Shown one piece after another: positions 35,201 to 44,760 of a stretch of DNA of 64,000 bases. Positions within the stretch are counted from its first letter, which is position 1; each line of letters starts with the position of its first letter. The position numbers and the translations under genes are program-made. Below the pieces are notes generated by a model. It was given only the letters and a program-made list of their open reading frames with translations. It made no database searches and was not told the origin of the DNA. The stretch comes from Drosophila miranda (Eukaryota > Arthropoda > Insecta > Diptera > Drosophilidae): the NCBI RefSeq assembly GCF_003369915.1, contig NC_046675.1, positions 25,792,001 through 25,856,000 on the forward strand. Direction: 5' to 3'.

Positions 35201-36764
35201 CCTGCTGCTGGCCCATGGCGCCGATGCCTATATGAAGAACCAGGAGGGACAAACCCCCATAGAGCTGGCCACCGCCGAGGATGTCAAGTGTCTGCTGCAG
35301 GATGCCATGGCTACGTCGCTTAGTCAGCAGGGACTCAGCGCTTCCACGCTATCGCTGGCTGGGTGTTCCCCCTCGCCGGAGGCAGGAGGATGTGCTGCTG
35401 CGGCTGCGGCTGCTTCACCAGCTGCTGTGGCATCCACAGGCGCCTCCTCCTCGGGTATGCTCTCACCAACGACAGAGACTGTTTTGCTGCCAACAGGTGC
35501 CTCAATGACCCTCAGTGTGCCTGTGCCCCTGCCGCTGGCCAGTTGTACGCGCATCAGTCCCGCCCAGGGCGCCGAAGCCAATGGCGCTGAGTCCTCCGCC
35601 ACGGAGGATCTAATACCAGACGCAGAGTCGATTACGAATGTCTCGGGTTTCTTGAGCAGCCAGCAGTTGAATCATTTGATCGAGCTGTTTGAACGCGAAC
35701 AAATCACGCTAGACATACTGGCGGAGATGGGACACGATGATCTCAAGCAGGTGGGGGTGTCCGCCTATGGATTCCGGCATAAGATACTCAAGGGGATTGC
35801 CCAGCTAAGAGCCACCACAGGTAAGGATCACAATCTCCTCTCTCTTTATATGATTAACTCCATTTGTAATCCCTTTTAGGCATTGGAAACAATGTGAATC
35901 TGTGCACATTGCTGGTGGATTTACTGCCGGACGACAAGGAGTTTGTGGCCGTCGAGGAGGAGATGCAAGCCACAATACGCGAGCATCGGGACAATGGCCA
36001 GTCGGGCGGATACTTTACGCGGTACAACATTATAAGGGTATGTCTGTCTTCAAACGATTTTCGGTGCGTATTTCTCAACTCTTTTCCTTCCCCATTTGTT
36101 TCAGGTGCAAAAGGTCCAGAATCGCAAGCTGTGGGAGCGCTATGCCCATCGACGACATGAGATTGCCGAGGAGAACTTTGTGCAGTCCAACGAGCGCATG
36201 CTCTTCCACGGCAGCCCCTTCATCAATGCAATTGTCCAGCGGGGTTTTGATGAGCGTCATGCGTATATTGGTGGTATGTTTGGTGCGGGTATTTATTTTG
36301 CAGAGCATAGCTCGAAGAGTAATCAGTATGTGTATGGCATTGGCGGTGGCATTGGTTGTCCCTCGCACAAGGACAAGTCCTGCTATGTGTGTCCCAGGTG
36401 GGTGATTAAATCTCATCAAACTTTCTTCCTTTTATCTATAAAAAAAAACTCTATACGTATTCCAGACAATTGCTGCTGTGTCGCGTGGCTTTGGGCAAGT
36501 CCTTTTTGCAATATAGTGCCATGAAGATGGCTCATGCCCCACCAGGCCATCATTCGGTGGTGGGACGTCCCTCAGCAGGGGGCCTGCATTACGCCGAATA
36601 TGTGGTCTATCGGGGTGAACAGGTAAGGAATATTGTAGACTCCAATTAAATGGAAACCATGCTTTACATTACTTCTTTTCCCGTAGTCTTATCCAGAGTA
36701 CTTGATAACCTACCAAATCGTCAAGCCCGATGACAGCAATAGTGGGACGGAAGAAACAAGATGA
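28632..36764 (+). CDS. Tnks: Tankyrase (ankyrin-SAM poly-ADP-ribose polymerase)
   Basis: Seven coding exons join in phase: 28632-28824, 33073-33855, 33913-35820, 35880-36037, 36105-36397, 36466-36622 and 36687-36764. They give 1189 aa, as expected for fly tankyrase. Residues about 20-785 are clusters of ankyrin repeats with the family's [27 protein letters not shown] blocks. A Ser/Ala-rich linker follows, then a SAM domain at about 893-961 ([20 protein letters not shown]). The PARP catalytic domain is at about 985-1185. It has His of HGSP (about 1049), Tyr in [19 protein letters not shown] and Glu in SYPEYLITY, the H-Y-E triad. The tankyrase zinc ligands are C..H..C..C in [12 protein letters not shown]. 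The enzyme transfers poly-ADP-ribose to partners such as Axin. The first intron is 4.2 kb, the others 57-68 bp. The stop is TGA at 36762-36764, with the same frame open beyond it. Confidence 0.96.
28825..33072 (+). other. Tnks first intron, 4.2 kb
   Basis: The donor is G|GTAAGT and the acceptor CCTTAG|GC, both phase 1. The intron contains a 32-base C run and following CT repeat at 29204-29252, T-rich stretches near 30870-30930 and scattered short ORFs with no recognisable product. Two short ATACCCT-type elements lie at 29343-29356 and 29998-30016. Confidence 0.7.
29204..29252 (+). repeat. Poly-C run (32 nt) followed by (CT)n
   Basis: Bases 29204-29235 are uninterrupted C, followed by a CT dinucleotide repeat to about 29252. 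On the transcribed RNA this is a poly-C tract in Tnks intron 1, and the template strand is a G run. Such runs are hard to sequence, so the exact length is uncertain. Confidence 0.9.
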
Positions 36765-37769
36765 TGGATGCCCTCTGTTGGCTCCACGCCTACAACAACG
36801 TCACCAGCATTGCAGCAACAGCAGCCACCACAGCTGCCAATGCCACCGATGGCAGCAGCACCACCACCTCCTGCACCACCACAACCACAACAACAGCAGA
36901 CCTCAGCTCCAGTTGCCAAGAGACGGCCCAGGCATGCCAAGCAGACCCTTCAATTGCAATACCAGCACTACCAGCCCCAACAGCAGAAGCAGCAACACTC
37001 CTCGATGGGAGTGACCACCACCCAGCCGGCGCCCGCTGGCGTATTTACGCACAACACTAGCAACAATAATAATGCTAGCAATACAAACAGCAGCAACAGC
37101 AACAACAATAACAATGATATGTCGCCCATCTCGAACAGCAACAGTTACTCCTCGGTGGACACCAATCAGACGCTGCTCAATTCGTTGGCCAACCAGCAGC
37201 GTGGCAATCGTCAGAGGCAACAGCAGCAGCAGCCACAGCGCAGCCCAAAATATAGTCAATTTATGATCATCACACCCGCCGTCTCCATTGATCGCGACTT
37301 TGAGTACGAATCGCATTTGGATTATGAGGATTTCGCCAATGCCGCCCACAACAATGGGAATCTGTTTCGTTTGGGCCTGCGGCGTAGCGACAGCAGCAAT
37401 AGCGAAGACAGCGGCCACAGCAGCGACAGCAGCAGCTTTCGCTCCAACTACAATCAGTACTTGCATCACAGTCGCCAGCATTTGCTGTCCAAGGGGAATG
37501 GCACCGGCAACGGCGGTGGTGGCCATCACTTCTATACGTTCTCCTCGTCCTGGCGCTGGTGCAGCCTACTGTGCGCGGCCATGCGTTGCTTTGGGGCTGG
37601 CGGTGGTGGTGCAGGGAACGGGAATGCTCCGTATAGCAGTTCCTTGCAGCACCATCGTCTGAGGCGCTGCTCGTCGTACAATGCGGAGAATGCCTACGAG
37701 CATTTTGCGGCACCGTTCAAGCCGCGCAAGACGCGCGACCATATGAACAACATTACGTACGAGTTGTGA
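36765..37769 (+). CDS. 334-codon in-frame extension after the Tnks TGA (readthrough or second cistron candidate)
   Basis: The frame of Tnks exon 7 continues directly past TGA (36762-36764) as TGG ATG CCC and stays open to the TGA at 37767-37769. The first part is low-complexity: Gln, Pro, Thr, then Asn/Ser runs. From about 37245 the product becomes ordinary in composition: SPKYSQFMIITPAVSIDRDF, EYESHLDYEDFANAAHNNGN, a Ser/Asp phosphosite-like stretch (SDSSNSEDSGHSSDSSS) and a Cys-rich patch (WCSLLCAAMRCFG). The basic end is FKPRKTRDHMNNITYEL. Codons there favour C or G in third position, as in the Tnks body. An internal ATG at 36768 would also allow separate initiation. I recognise no domain. 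The region lies in what would otherwise be Tnks 3' UTR, upstream of the AATAAA at 38064. Confidence 0.7.
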   Translation, partial: WMPSVGSTPTTTSPALQQQQPPQLPMPPMAAAPPPPAPPQPQQQQTSAPVAKRRPRHAKQTLQLQYQHYQPQQQKQQHSSMGVTTTQPAPAGVFTHNTSNNNNASNTNSSNSNNNNNDMSPISNSNSYSSVDTNQTLLNSLANQQRGNRQRQQQQQPQRSPKYSQFMIITPAVSIDRDFEYESHLDYEDFANAAHNNGNLFRLGLRRSDSSNSEDSGHSSDSSSFRSNYNQYLHHSRQHLLSKGNGTGNGGGGHHFYTFSSSWRWCSLLCAAMRCFGAGGGGAGNGNAPYSSSLQHHRLRRCSSYNAENAYEHFAAPFKPRKTRDHMNNITYEL

Positions 37770-38345
37770 CGGTGGTCCACCGTTGACGTTGTGGTTAATG
37801 ATCTCTTTGTCTTTGTTGGTCTACTCCTAACTCTACTGCTCTTTAGACTTTTATTACAATTACTAGCTGTAGCCCATAGATGTCGTCGTCTACTGTACTG
37901 TGTGTCGTCTCTCTCGTCTCTTCTTGTTGTTTATTCAAATATTCTATTATAATATTATAAAATAAGGAGAGCCGATCGGTTGGAATATTTAAAATTGGAG
38001 CCACAGTTTTCGATGGTGATTTTAATTCGAATTACAAAGCAAAAACGTAACGATAATACGATGAATAAAGCCCTAAACCCTAAACCCCCCCCTCTTGACG
38101 GTGATTGCATTACATTACAGTAAAATTACAATTAAATTGCGCTCGAGCGTTTATTTAAGTGTTTAAGCTTAGTTAATTTAAACAAGATTAAAACTCCAAT
38201 TAAATTTAAATATACAAAATACATATACATCATAGAAAATGTATATTTTTAATGGAGTTTCTTCCTCTTTATTTTATAGAAAAGTATAGCGTAACGTGGA
38301 CTTGTAATCTTTATCTTAATTATCGCTTATTTTCGGTACATCCAC
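37770..38345 (+). other. Tnks 3' UTR and downstream spacer, with poly(A) signal at 38064-38069
   Basis: AT-rich sequence after the second stop codon. AATAAA at 38064-38069 is followed within 15 nt by a C-rich CCCTAAACCCTAAACCCC stretch. This is the best candidate for the transcript end. No ORF is seen here. Downstream lies the retroelement-type ORF on the opposite strand. Confidence 0.5.
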
Positions 38346-39431
38346 CTACCACATAGCGTTCTCCCCGCCATCTCCATCGCCGGAATGCTCAGCTTCTAGA
38401 CGACATGGTAGCTGTCCAAAGCGGTAGCTCATTTTCATGCCGTTCTTCTGCAGCAGCTCGAGCGCCTGTTGCTGCAGCCCAAGGGTGATCGATCTTCCCC
38501 CGCCTTTGGTGTTGCTGCACTTCAGCAGGGTCCATGCGTCGGAGTCCAGGTCGCTGTTCTGCTTTCGTAGCAGACGGACTGCAGCCTGCACCTTCTGTTC
38601 TGCGGCGTCCGGTATCTCTATCGTGACTATCTTCATGCTGGGAAGATCATCCATTGGGCAGATGCGGAGCTGCACCTTGCCGATCCCAAGGACCTTTGGG
38701 ACCGTCAGCTCAAGCCACTGCTTGGATCTGTCGTCGCGGCATTTCACAATGATCAGGCCAGTCTTGAAGTGGAGGCCATCAAAATTAATGCTGTGGGAGC
38801 TGCCTTTCAGCATCTCCTCGACCAACTCTTTCTCCACTATCGTCGCCTCCTTTTTGGTGAGGAGTCTTAGCGGGTATCCAGTGGCCAGGATGGCCATATC
38901 AATGGGTCCATGACCCTCTGGTGCTTTTTTGGCTCGTTTTGGGGCAACAGTGGTCGCCTGGCTTGGAATTTTCCGCTTGAGGCCACCTTTCATAGCAGGA
39001 GGATCCACAGTTGTCTTCTTTTTAGACGCGGCCTTTTGATAGGCATTGGGGTTTATGGCCCGCACCCTCGCTTCTTTCGGTAGCATTCCCTCCCTTAAGT
39101 AACGGTTGTAACGTTTGAGTGCCTTTTTCGCTAGACCCTTCGTAAGTGGATCGCCGACACCACCAGGTTGTGCAGCTCGGTTGATCTTCAGAGCCGCCTC
39201 TTCTTTATCTTCTACTTCTTTCTTTATTATAATATTTGTTTTTATATTTTGATTTGACATAGGAATTCCCACGAGTGTAGGGGTGAAGAGGTCCACCGTG
39301 TCATAGCCCCCGCTAACACGGCAAGTCCTGAAGTACTCAACGAGTCGGACAGGTATCGCTGAGGCTCCGCGTGGATACAGTCCGGTTATTTCCCCCTGAC
39401 TGCAAACCAAGCCAATGGGCACGGGTCGCAT
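38346..39431 (-). mobile_element. Retroelement-type ORF with DUF4780-like domain, reverse transcriptase absent
   Basis: One uninterrupted minus-strand frame: ATG at 39431 gives 361 aa, and the second in-frame ATG at 39260 gives 304 aa. The N-terminal half is Lys/Ala-rich and basic (KKALKRYNRYLREGMLPKEA, APKRAKKAPEGHGP), as in nucleic-acid-binding ORF1/gag proteins. The C-terminal half resembles the DUF4780 family found in Drosophila retroelement-derived proteins: NFDGLHFKTGLIIVKCRDDR, WLELTVPKVLG, LRICPMDDLPSMKIVTIEIP. It ends at TAG, followed at once by AT-rich spacer with no reverse transcriptase. Sequence upstream (39460-39640) is GC-rich, with small hairpins (accctcgaagagggt at 39599-39613) like a non-LTR 5' end. 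The intact frame suggests recent insertion or retained function. The family call is from memory of composition and motif, not a search. Confidence 0.65.
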
Positions 39432-39640
39432 AACACCCTGGCTTTGGGGGACCACCAACCATGCCCACCCCGCACTACACTATGCCGCACCATTGTATGC
39501 GGTGGATGCTAACACAGATTCGTGGCAGGATGGACTTAGCCAGACCCTTTCTGTGTGTCCAGCACACAGAAAACTGGAGGTCTGTTGCCTAGCCGACACC
39601 CTCGAAGAGGGTTCAGTTGGGGGATTTTTGTCGGCCAATT

Positions 39641-40755
39641 AATGGATAGAAAATAAGAACTAAAATTACAATAAATACAATCCACATTGAGAGATAGAGA
39701 GCGATCGCGTGGTAAGGGATCAACCACGGGAATTTTTTTTTTACTTGCATTCTGGGCTTTGAAAATTGTGGAAGAAATAAATAAAATAATTGATCGACTA
39801 ATTTCCGACTGTCTCATTTGAATATTTACGCTTCCTTTTAGCAGAAGGAGTACATTTTAGTTAATAAAACGACGATTCTCGCGTGTTTCTACCGACCGCA
39901 ACTTCCTGTTGCAGCAGCCAGCTTTTGGCCATCAACTGCGCTGCGGTTGACGGTAATTTGCAACTGTCAAACCGGCTGTCAGGCTAAGTTGCGCCTAAAA
40001 ATGCTTCAAAATGCAACAGCCACCGCAAAGCCGCAGCCGCAGCGGAAGAGTAATGATGATGAATGCTAAAATACGCAAATATCTTTCTTTTGGCCACGCA
40101 CACAGACACATTTCACTGTCAAAAATGCCGGCCAAGTGCAGCTATAAACCATTTTGGGTGCCATGCCCGCCGCCACTCGAGGCCAAGGAGCTGCCGTCGA
40201 GGAGCGCATTTATTTTTATTTTTGTTGTTGCCACTTATGTTGCCCCGCGTTTGCCGATTTCTCAAGTCTTACTCCGGCCTCTTTTTTGGTCTGTTTTTCG
40301 GCAACATATGCAAGTAATTTGATTAAATTATATAATTACAGGGCCAGAGACAGACATGAGATGCGAAGACGGTCTTGACTTTGACGAACAGCAGCACGCA
40401 AAATGCGAGAGAGAGAGAGAGACCATTCCATTGCCATGACCAAGCCACATTTTGGGTTAACGTTGAAGCAAAAGCTCGTTGTGTGCGACACTCTCTGCAG
40501 GCCGGGACTAGTGCAATTTGTATTTTCAAACAACGACAAATAAGCACTGGGCACGGCCTACATCAGGTGACGTTTTAATGCTCCAACTGTACTGCACTCC
40601 ACTCCACTCCTTTCTCTCACTGTCTTTCTCCGCATTTGTGGCACTTTCAGTGGGCAATATCAATAAGAGGCACCGGCAGCAGCAGCACTAACAGCAGGGG
40701 TCCAAGAAGAATGTCCAAATGCCATATAAACACTGTAATTATAACCGCATAGCAC
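39641..40755. other. Intergenic, no gene seen
   Basis: AT-rich at 39641-39860, then mixed sequence. A GA repeat lies at about 40404-40421 (gagagagagagagag). Overlapping short ORFs at 40011-40380 in three plus frames are incompatible with each other and look like chance. No splice-compatible coding exon is supported. Confidence 0.5.
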
Positions 40756-41486
40756 CTATGGGAGAGGCTGTAATTTAATTAAGAAATATAGACACATTAA
40801 TAAAAAGACGTGGAAAACTAGACGAGCAGCTGGAGGCAATGGCAGAAGGAGCGGCAGAGGCGAGGAGATAGCACCTTGGGGCCACCACCCAGCGCGTCCA
40901 AATAGAGGAGTGTCGTCCACCGGACTGCACTGCTCATACTTCAATCGAGGATAGCTCTGATCGCGCCGTTCTTCCCATGGCATTCCCATGCCCAATGCCA
41001 TCTTCTAGTTTGCATCTCGCATCTGTCTGTACATTCCTTTAATAACAAGTCCGCTGATAATAACAGCGTTGATGAGGCGTTGCACCGCGCATTACATCAA
41101 TCACACATCCTACATTTATGCCTGGCTATGAAACTTTACCATAGGTGCATTAGGTGGGCAGCAGCTTGCTCAGGTTCGTATCAGTCGAATACTAGAGTCA
41201 ATTTCTTACCCAAAATTGTTTCTCCTCTAGGTTGAAAAAAGAGTAGAACTGGCCCACATCTTCCTTTGGAAAAGCCTACAAGGGGAAGAGTTTATACAAC
41301 ATAAATTAAAGAAAATATTTACAAGGAAATAATATAAAAATTTCGGTTCACAAGCTGCGCTTCAGGACTTTGCCTGAATTATTTTTCTAAATTTTAGGAT
41401 GATTCATTTTTGGGAACATTAACTGTCTTCCCGTCAGCTGCGGGAGTCCTGAGTCCAAACACTTTTTTGCCAATACTTCCAAACAT
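40756..41486 (-). CDS. Candidate small three-exon gene, product unrecognised
   Basis: A mid exon at 41275-41210 (66 nt) is framed by a strong acceptor (TTCCCCTTGTAG) and donor (G|GTAAGA). It encodes AFPKEDVGQFYSFFNLEEKQ plus FW in phase 0. It joins in phase to a last exon at about 41004-40756 (acceptor AACTAG, poor pyrimidine tract). That exon encodes KMALGMGMPWEERRDQSYPR, a short soluble part (CSPVDDTPLFGRAGWWPQGA) and a hydrophobic C-terminal segment (LVFHVFLLMCLYFLI). A first exon starting ATG at 41486 (MFGSIGKKVFGLRTPAADGK) can join in phase 0 after 41424, but its donor GTTAAT is weak. The product would be about 125 aa, with a basic, possibly mitochondrial N-terminus and one membrane segment. 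A double DRE 75-95 bp upstream supports a real promoter. I do not recognise the family; exon 1 and exon 3 limits are uncertain. Confidence 0.5.
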
Positions 41487-41560
41487 AAATACAAAATATA
41501 GATGATTTTCATTTGCAATAACTGTAGATTGGCGCGGGGTCTCAGTGCTGGACAATGTGG

Positions 41561-41581
41561 TATCGATGGTTCTATCGATAG
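41561..41581 (-). promoter_or_regulatory. Paired DRE sites upstream of the small gene
   Basis: TATCGATG (41561-41568) and the perfect palindrome CTATCGATAG (41572-41581) lie 75-95 bp upstream of the putative ATG at 41486. This is the typical distance and arrangement of DREF sites in fly housekeeping promoters. It also fits the spacing of BEAF-32 CGATA pairs. Confidence 0.6.
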
Positions 41582-41753
41582 TACGCGCATTTATGTTTTT
41601 TTTTCAAACCGTTGTCAAGCGCTCTTTTGCCTCTCTTGATTGAAGTCAACTTTGCTTAAGTCATCTTTAGAGATAAGGTTAGTATCCAGGCGAATTTGTT
41701 TGTCGGAATATAAATTGTTCCATGTCATTGGATTCGAAGATCGAACAAACATA

Positions 41754-41804
41754 GTTATCCACAGTCGAATTCTCGTCGATCGAACGTATTCGCCTGTGGA
41801 TAAC
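41754..41804. repeat. Imperfect 19-bp inverted repeat with 13-nt loop
   Basis: The left arm 41754-41772 (gttatccacagtcgaattc) and right arm 41786-41804 (gtattcgcctgtggataac) are reverse complements at 17 of 19 positions. The segment sits between the small-gene promoter and the end of the MADF-BESS gene. It could be a cruciform-forming element or the remnant of a short inverted-repeat transposon. I see no target duplication. Confidence 0.7.
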
Positions 41805-42067
41805 AACCCACCTTTACCATCAGTGACAGAATTCTTGCTCCTAGGACCAACTGTCGTCGTTTATAAAAGTCTATATATTTTATATATATTTATCAATAGC
41901 GTAACATATTTGCACATTACAAGTATAGTTCGGCTCCACCAAGTGTGTGTCTTGGAAGTATTATGTTAAATAGTGCTTCGCTCTTGTAGTAACCCACTTA
42001 TGCACTTTTCTTCGAAGGGTATCTGATTAGCTACAACCCGTATTTAAAAACAAAAGTAATTCTAATT

Positions 42068-43232
42068 CTAGTCTTCGACTTCTGATTCACTGCAATGAAC
42101 GGCCTCTTCCGTGGGAATCACCTTCTGACTACCGATCGTGCTTTGAACGAGCTCGCGGGTGAACTTCTGTACCAAAAGCAAGGCAGTAGGTAGCGGCAAT
42201 TCGGAGAGGGAGTGGGCCATGAACTCGCCGAAGCCATGGAACTTCGCATACGCATTGGAAGTCGTGGATGCTGATAATTCAGGGGGTGTAGGCACTGTCG
42301 GGGGGTAGGTTCTCGACTCATTTGCTCTCCGCTTGGCTGTTGGCTCCTCCTCCACCTGCTCGACTTCCTTCTCTTCGGGAGCTTGACGTTTGGCGGCTGC
42401 GGTGACTTTACTGATGACAAGCTCCTGCTGGCGGCTCGGTAAGCTGTAGCTCCTGCCATTGGTGGCACTGTTGCCACTCATCAACTGCCGGTCGCTCCTT
42501 TTTGGATAGCTGCTATCATCCGATGAGGTGATCGGAATGCTAAAAGAAGGCAGACTGGGTGATCACTGAGCTCTCGGGCTCGAATCGGATTTTGGCACTC
42601 ACGTCAGCACTGTGGTCACTGGCATCGTTTGCTCGTGGTCAAACTCATCCTCATCAATCTCATCCTTGATGCTCATAACCGGCCCATTACTGTCGCTCAT
42701 GCCCCCCTCCGCCTCGTAGGTCTCATCGCCTGCCTTGGACGTGTTCTTAAAGCTGCGTCGGCTACGGATGTGATTGGCCAGGAAGTGAAGGCTCTCGAAC
42801 TGTGGCCATTGCGAGTACTGCGCGCTCAGGCCACCACTCTCGATGCGACGCTTCTCAATGTTGTAGCGGTTCCGCAAGTTCAGCATACGCTCCTTCAGAA
42901 CGGAAACTAAGGGAATTACAAACCGATATTAGTCTTTGTTCGGAGCGATCACTGGAGTCCTCCTCCTCACCATCGTAGCCGAGCTTGTGCGAGATTTGCA
43001 GCCATTGTTGGGCCACGTACGGTTTGTCCTTGTAGCGTTTGGACGAGCGGTCGTACAGGACAGGCCGAGAGCGAAACTCACGGATTAGGCCAACATCGAA
43101 TTCCCCCGTCTGGGCATACGAGGCGCGAGGCCGTCCACGACCCTTTGGCGCCAAAGCTGGAAGCTTCAAGACGTGATCCATTGGCACCTGCGAAAGTTCT
43201 TCCATTTTGATGTTCATTTGATCCATATACAT
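42068..43232 (-). CDS. MADF-BESS domain transcription factor-like protein
   Basis: Three exons join in phase: 43232-42971, 42906-42603 and 42539-42068, giving 345 aa. The N-terminal MADF (Myb/SANT-like) domain spans exons 1-2: GLIREFRSRPVLYDRSSKRY, VAQQWLQISHKLGYDG and VLKERMLNLRNRYNIEKRR. A Ser/Glu-rich central region follows. The end carries a BESS-like motif (FMAHSLSELPLPTALLLVQK). A short basic AT-hook-like KGRGRPR precedes the MADF domain. The intron 42970-42907 has donor GTGAGG and a clear CTAAT branch site. MADF-BESS proteins (Adf1, Stwl, hinge and relatives) are chromatin-associated regulators in flies: MADF binds DNA and BESS mediates protein contact. I cannot name the orthologue. 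Two possible ATG codons (43232, 43226) lie close together. The promoter is probably the DRE pair at 44391-44410, with a long 5' UTR or non-coding exon between. Confidence 0.85.
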
Positions 43233-44390
43233 GACAATGGGGGTTTAATTTTCTATAAATTAGAATTTAATATTTTCAATTAATTCCTAATTTTTTTTTT
43301 GAATTTTAGAACTAAAAGTGCCCGCAGTACAATTATAACTGGATCTGCTCCGACTACTTTATAAATGAAAAAAATTATGATTGTTAATAAAAAAAAAAAC
43401 AACAAATAGGAGAAGGAATAGGAATAAGGAAAGCACAAATTCCAAGAAGGGAAGATCAAGCTTTATCCCGATATTAAAAGTTAACTATAATTTCATTAGT
43501 TTTCCAAACTTTGGCTTTTTTATTAAAATGCAAACAGTAAAATAAAAAGAAAAAAGTAAAAACAAATTTGTATGATAACGAAAACGGCAGCAGCGCAGTG
43601 GCAGTATAATAAACAGCGCAGTAGCAGCACTAGCAGCAGAGACCGCAGCCGCAGCAACAGCAATAAAAACACAGCCAGCGAATGAATACCGTAAAAAATA
43701 TCAAACACAAAAAAAAAAACAACAAGAAAAATTCAACGGAAATGCTGCTGGCGGCGACGGCGACTTTGCTTTGCAACTGCAAAGCCAGCCGCATTAAATG
43801 GAATTTTTTTGTATAAAAAAGGCAAACTTTAAATCAACAAATTACGGAAAAATATAAAACACAAAGTAAACTAAACAAAAAAAACTATAATTAAAATAAA
43901 TACTTAACGAGCCACACATAATTTTCGGCCGAACATTCCTCGCACTGTTTACGTTTTAATTATATTTCTTCTTAATTTATTTTTATAGATTTGTACTCAC
44001 CTCGAACCTCGAACGATTTTCCCATATATTAATTTTTATGTACGCTATGTGTGTTTGTGTGTAAGCGCGCGCTCTTTTCTCTCTCTATAATATATTCAAA
44101 TTGTTGTTACTTTAAAAAATCAATATGAACGTAAATAAATTAATTAAGGAATGGCTGCGCAACCGTCGGCTGTGGCGGCGGTCAGAGACGAGGAAGGAAG
44201 CAAACAAAATAAAAACCAACGCTCTGGTCCGGTCTCACGCTCTTGCTCTCTCCCTCTCTCTCTGCATCTGCCACTCTTTACGCTACCTTCCACTCACTCA
44301 CACACAACCAGTCACAGCGAGAATATTTTTTAAGTGAATTTGTTTTTATATTTTATGAATAACGAATGAAGAGGAGGTACAGCTGCAAAC
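43233..44390 (-). other. 5' UTR/intron region of the MADF-BESS gene
   Basis: No coding sequence is supported. The stretch has A-rich runs (about 43388-43400, 43706-43725, 43873-43890), a CAG-rich patch (43590-43665) and CT repeats (about 44080-44095, 44243-44263). A plus-strand ORF at about 44125-44337 is CT-repeat-driven and looks spurious. A non-coding first exon near 44000-44390 with a donor toward the coding ATG is likely but not located. Confidence 0.45.
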
Positions 44391-44410
44391 ATCGATAGTA
44401 CTATCGATAG
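44391..44410 (-). promoter_or_regulatory. Paired DRE promoter of the MADF-BESS gene
   Basis: ATCGATAG (44391-44398) and the palindrome CTATCGATAG (44401-44410) are spaced by two bases. This is the best promoter signal upstream of the MADF-BESS start. Assignment to that gene is inferred from position, since nothing else is nearby on either strand. Confidence 0.55.
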
Positions 44411-44760
44411 CATCGTCACAGCTCGTTTCATGTAGAATATTTTAACATTCAAGTTTATTTTTATTTTTGTTTTTATTTTATGGAGAAAATGAACGGAGAG
44501 AGAGACAAGCCACACACGATCACACACACACGCACACGCACACACACAATCACCCAGTAGATAGGCATCACTAGGCAGAGATGCCACCGTGTCTTGACTG
44601 GCTCGATCGTGATTGACAAAAACTGCCTCAACGAAATAACAGTTTTTACCATAGAGGTTTTTTAATTCATGAAAAATCTCTTCGAATAATGTTTATTCGA
44701 TATTATTTAAGGCTTTCGTTGATTTTAGCACTGGTTAACACATTAATCATTTATTTCATT

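Noticed and set aside
34749..35252. Antisense ORFs across the Tnks ankyrin exons
   Set aside because: These are shadows of a GC-rich repeat-coding exon. Their repetitiveness mirrors the ankyrin repeats.
36903..37529. 208-codon minus-strand ORF opposite the Tnks extension
   Set aside because: Val/Ala/Leu-rich antisense of CAG/AAC repeats. The plus-strand frame has the better codon pattern and is continuous with Tnks.
44125..44337. Plus-strand ORF upstream of the MADF-BESS gene
   Set aside because: The product (Ser/Leu-rich, Arg-rich) arises from a CT microsatellite. The region is better explained as 5' untranslated DNA of the minus-strand gene.
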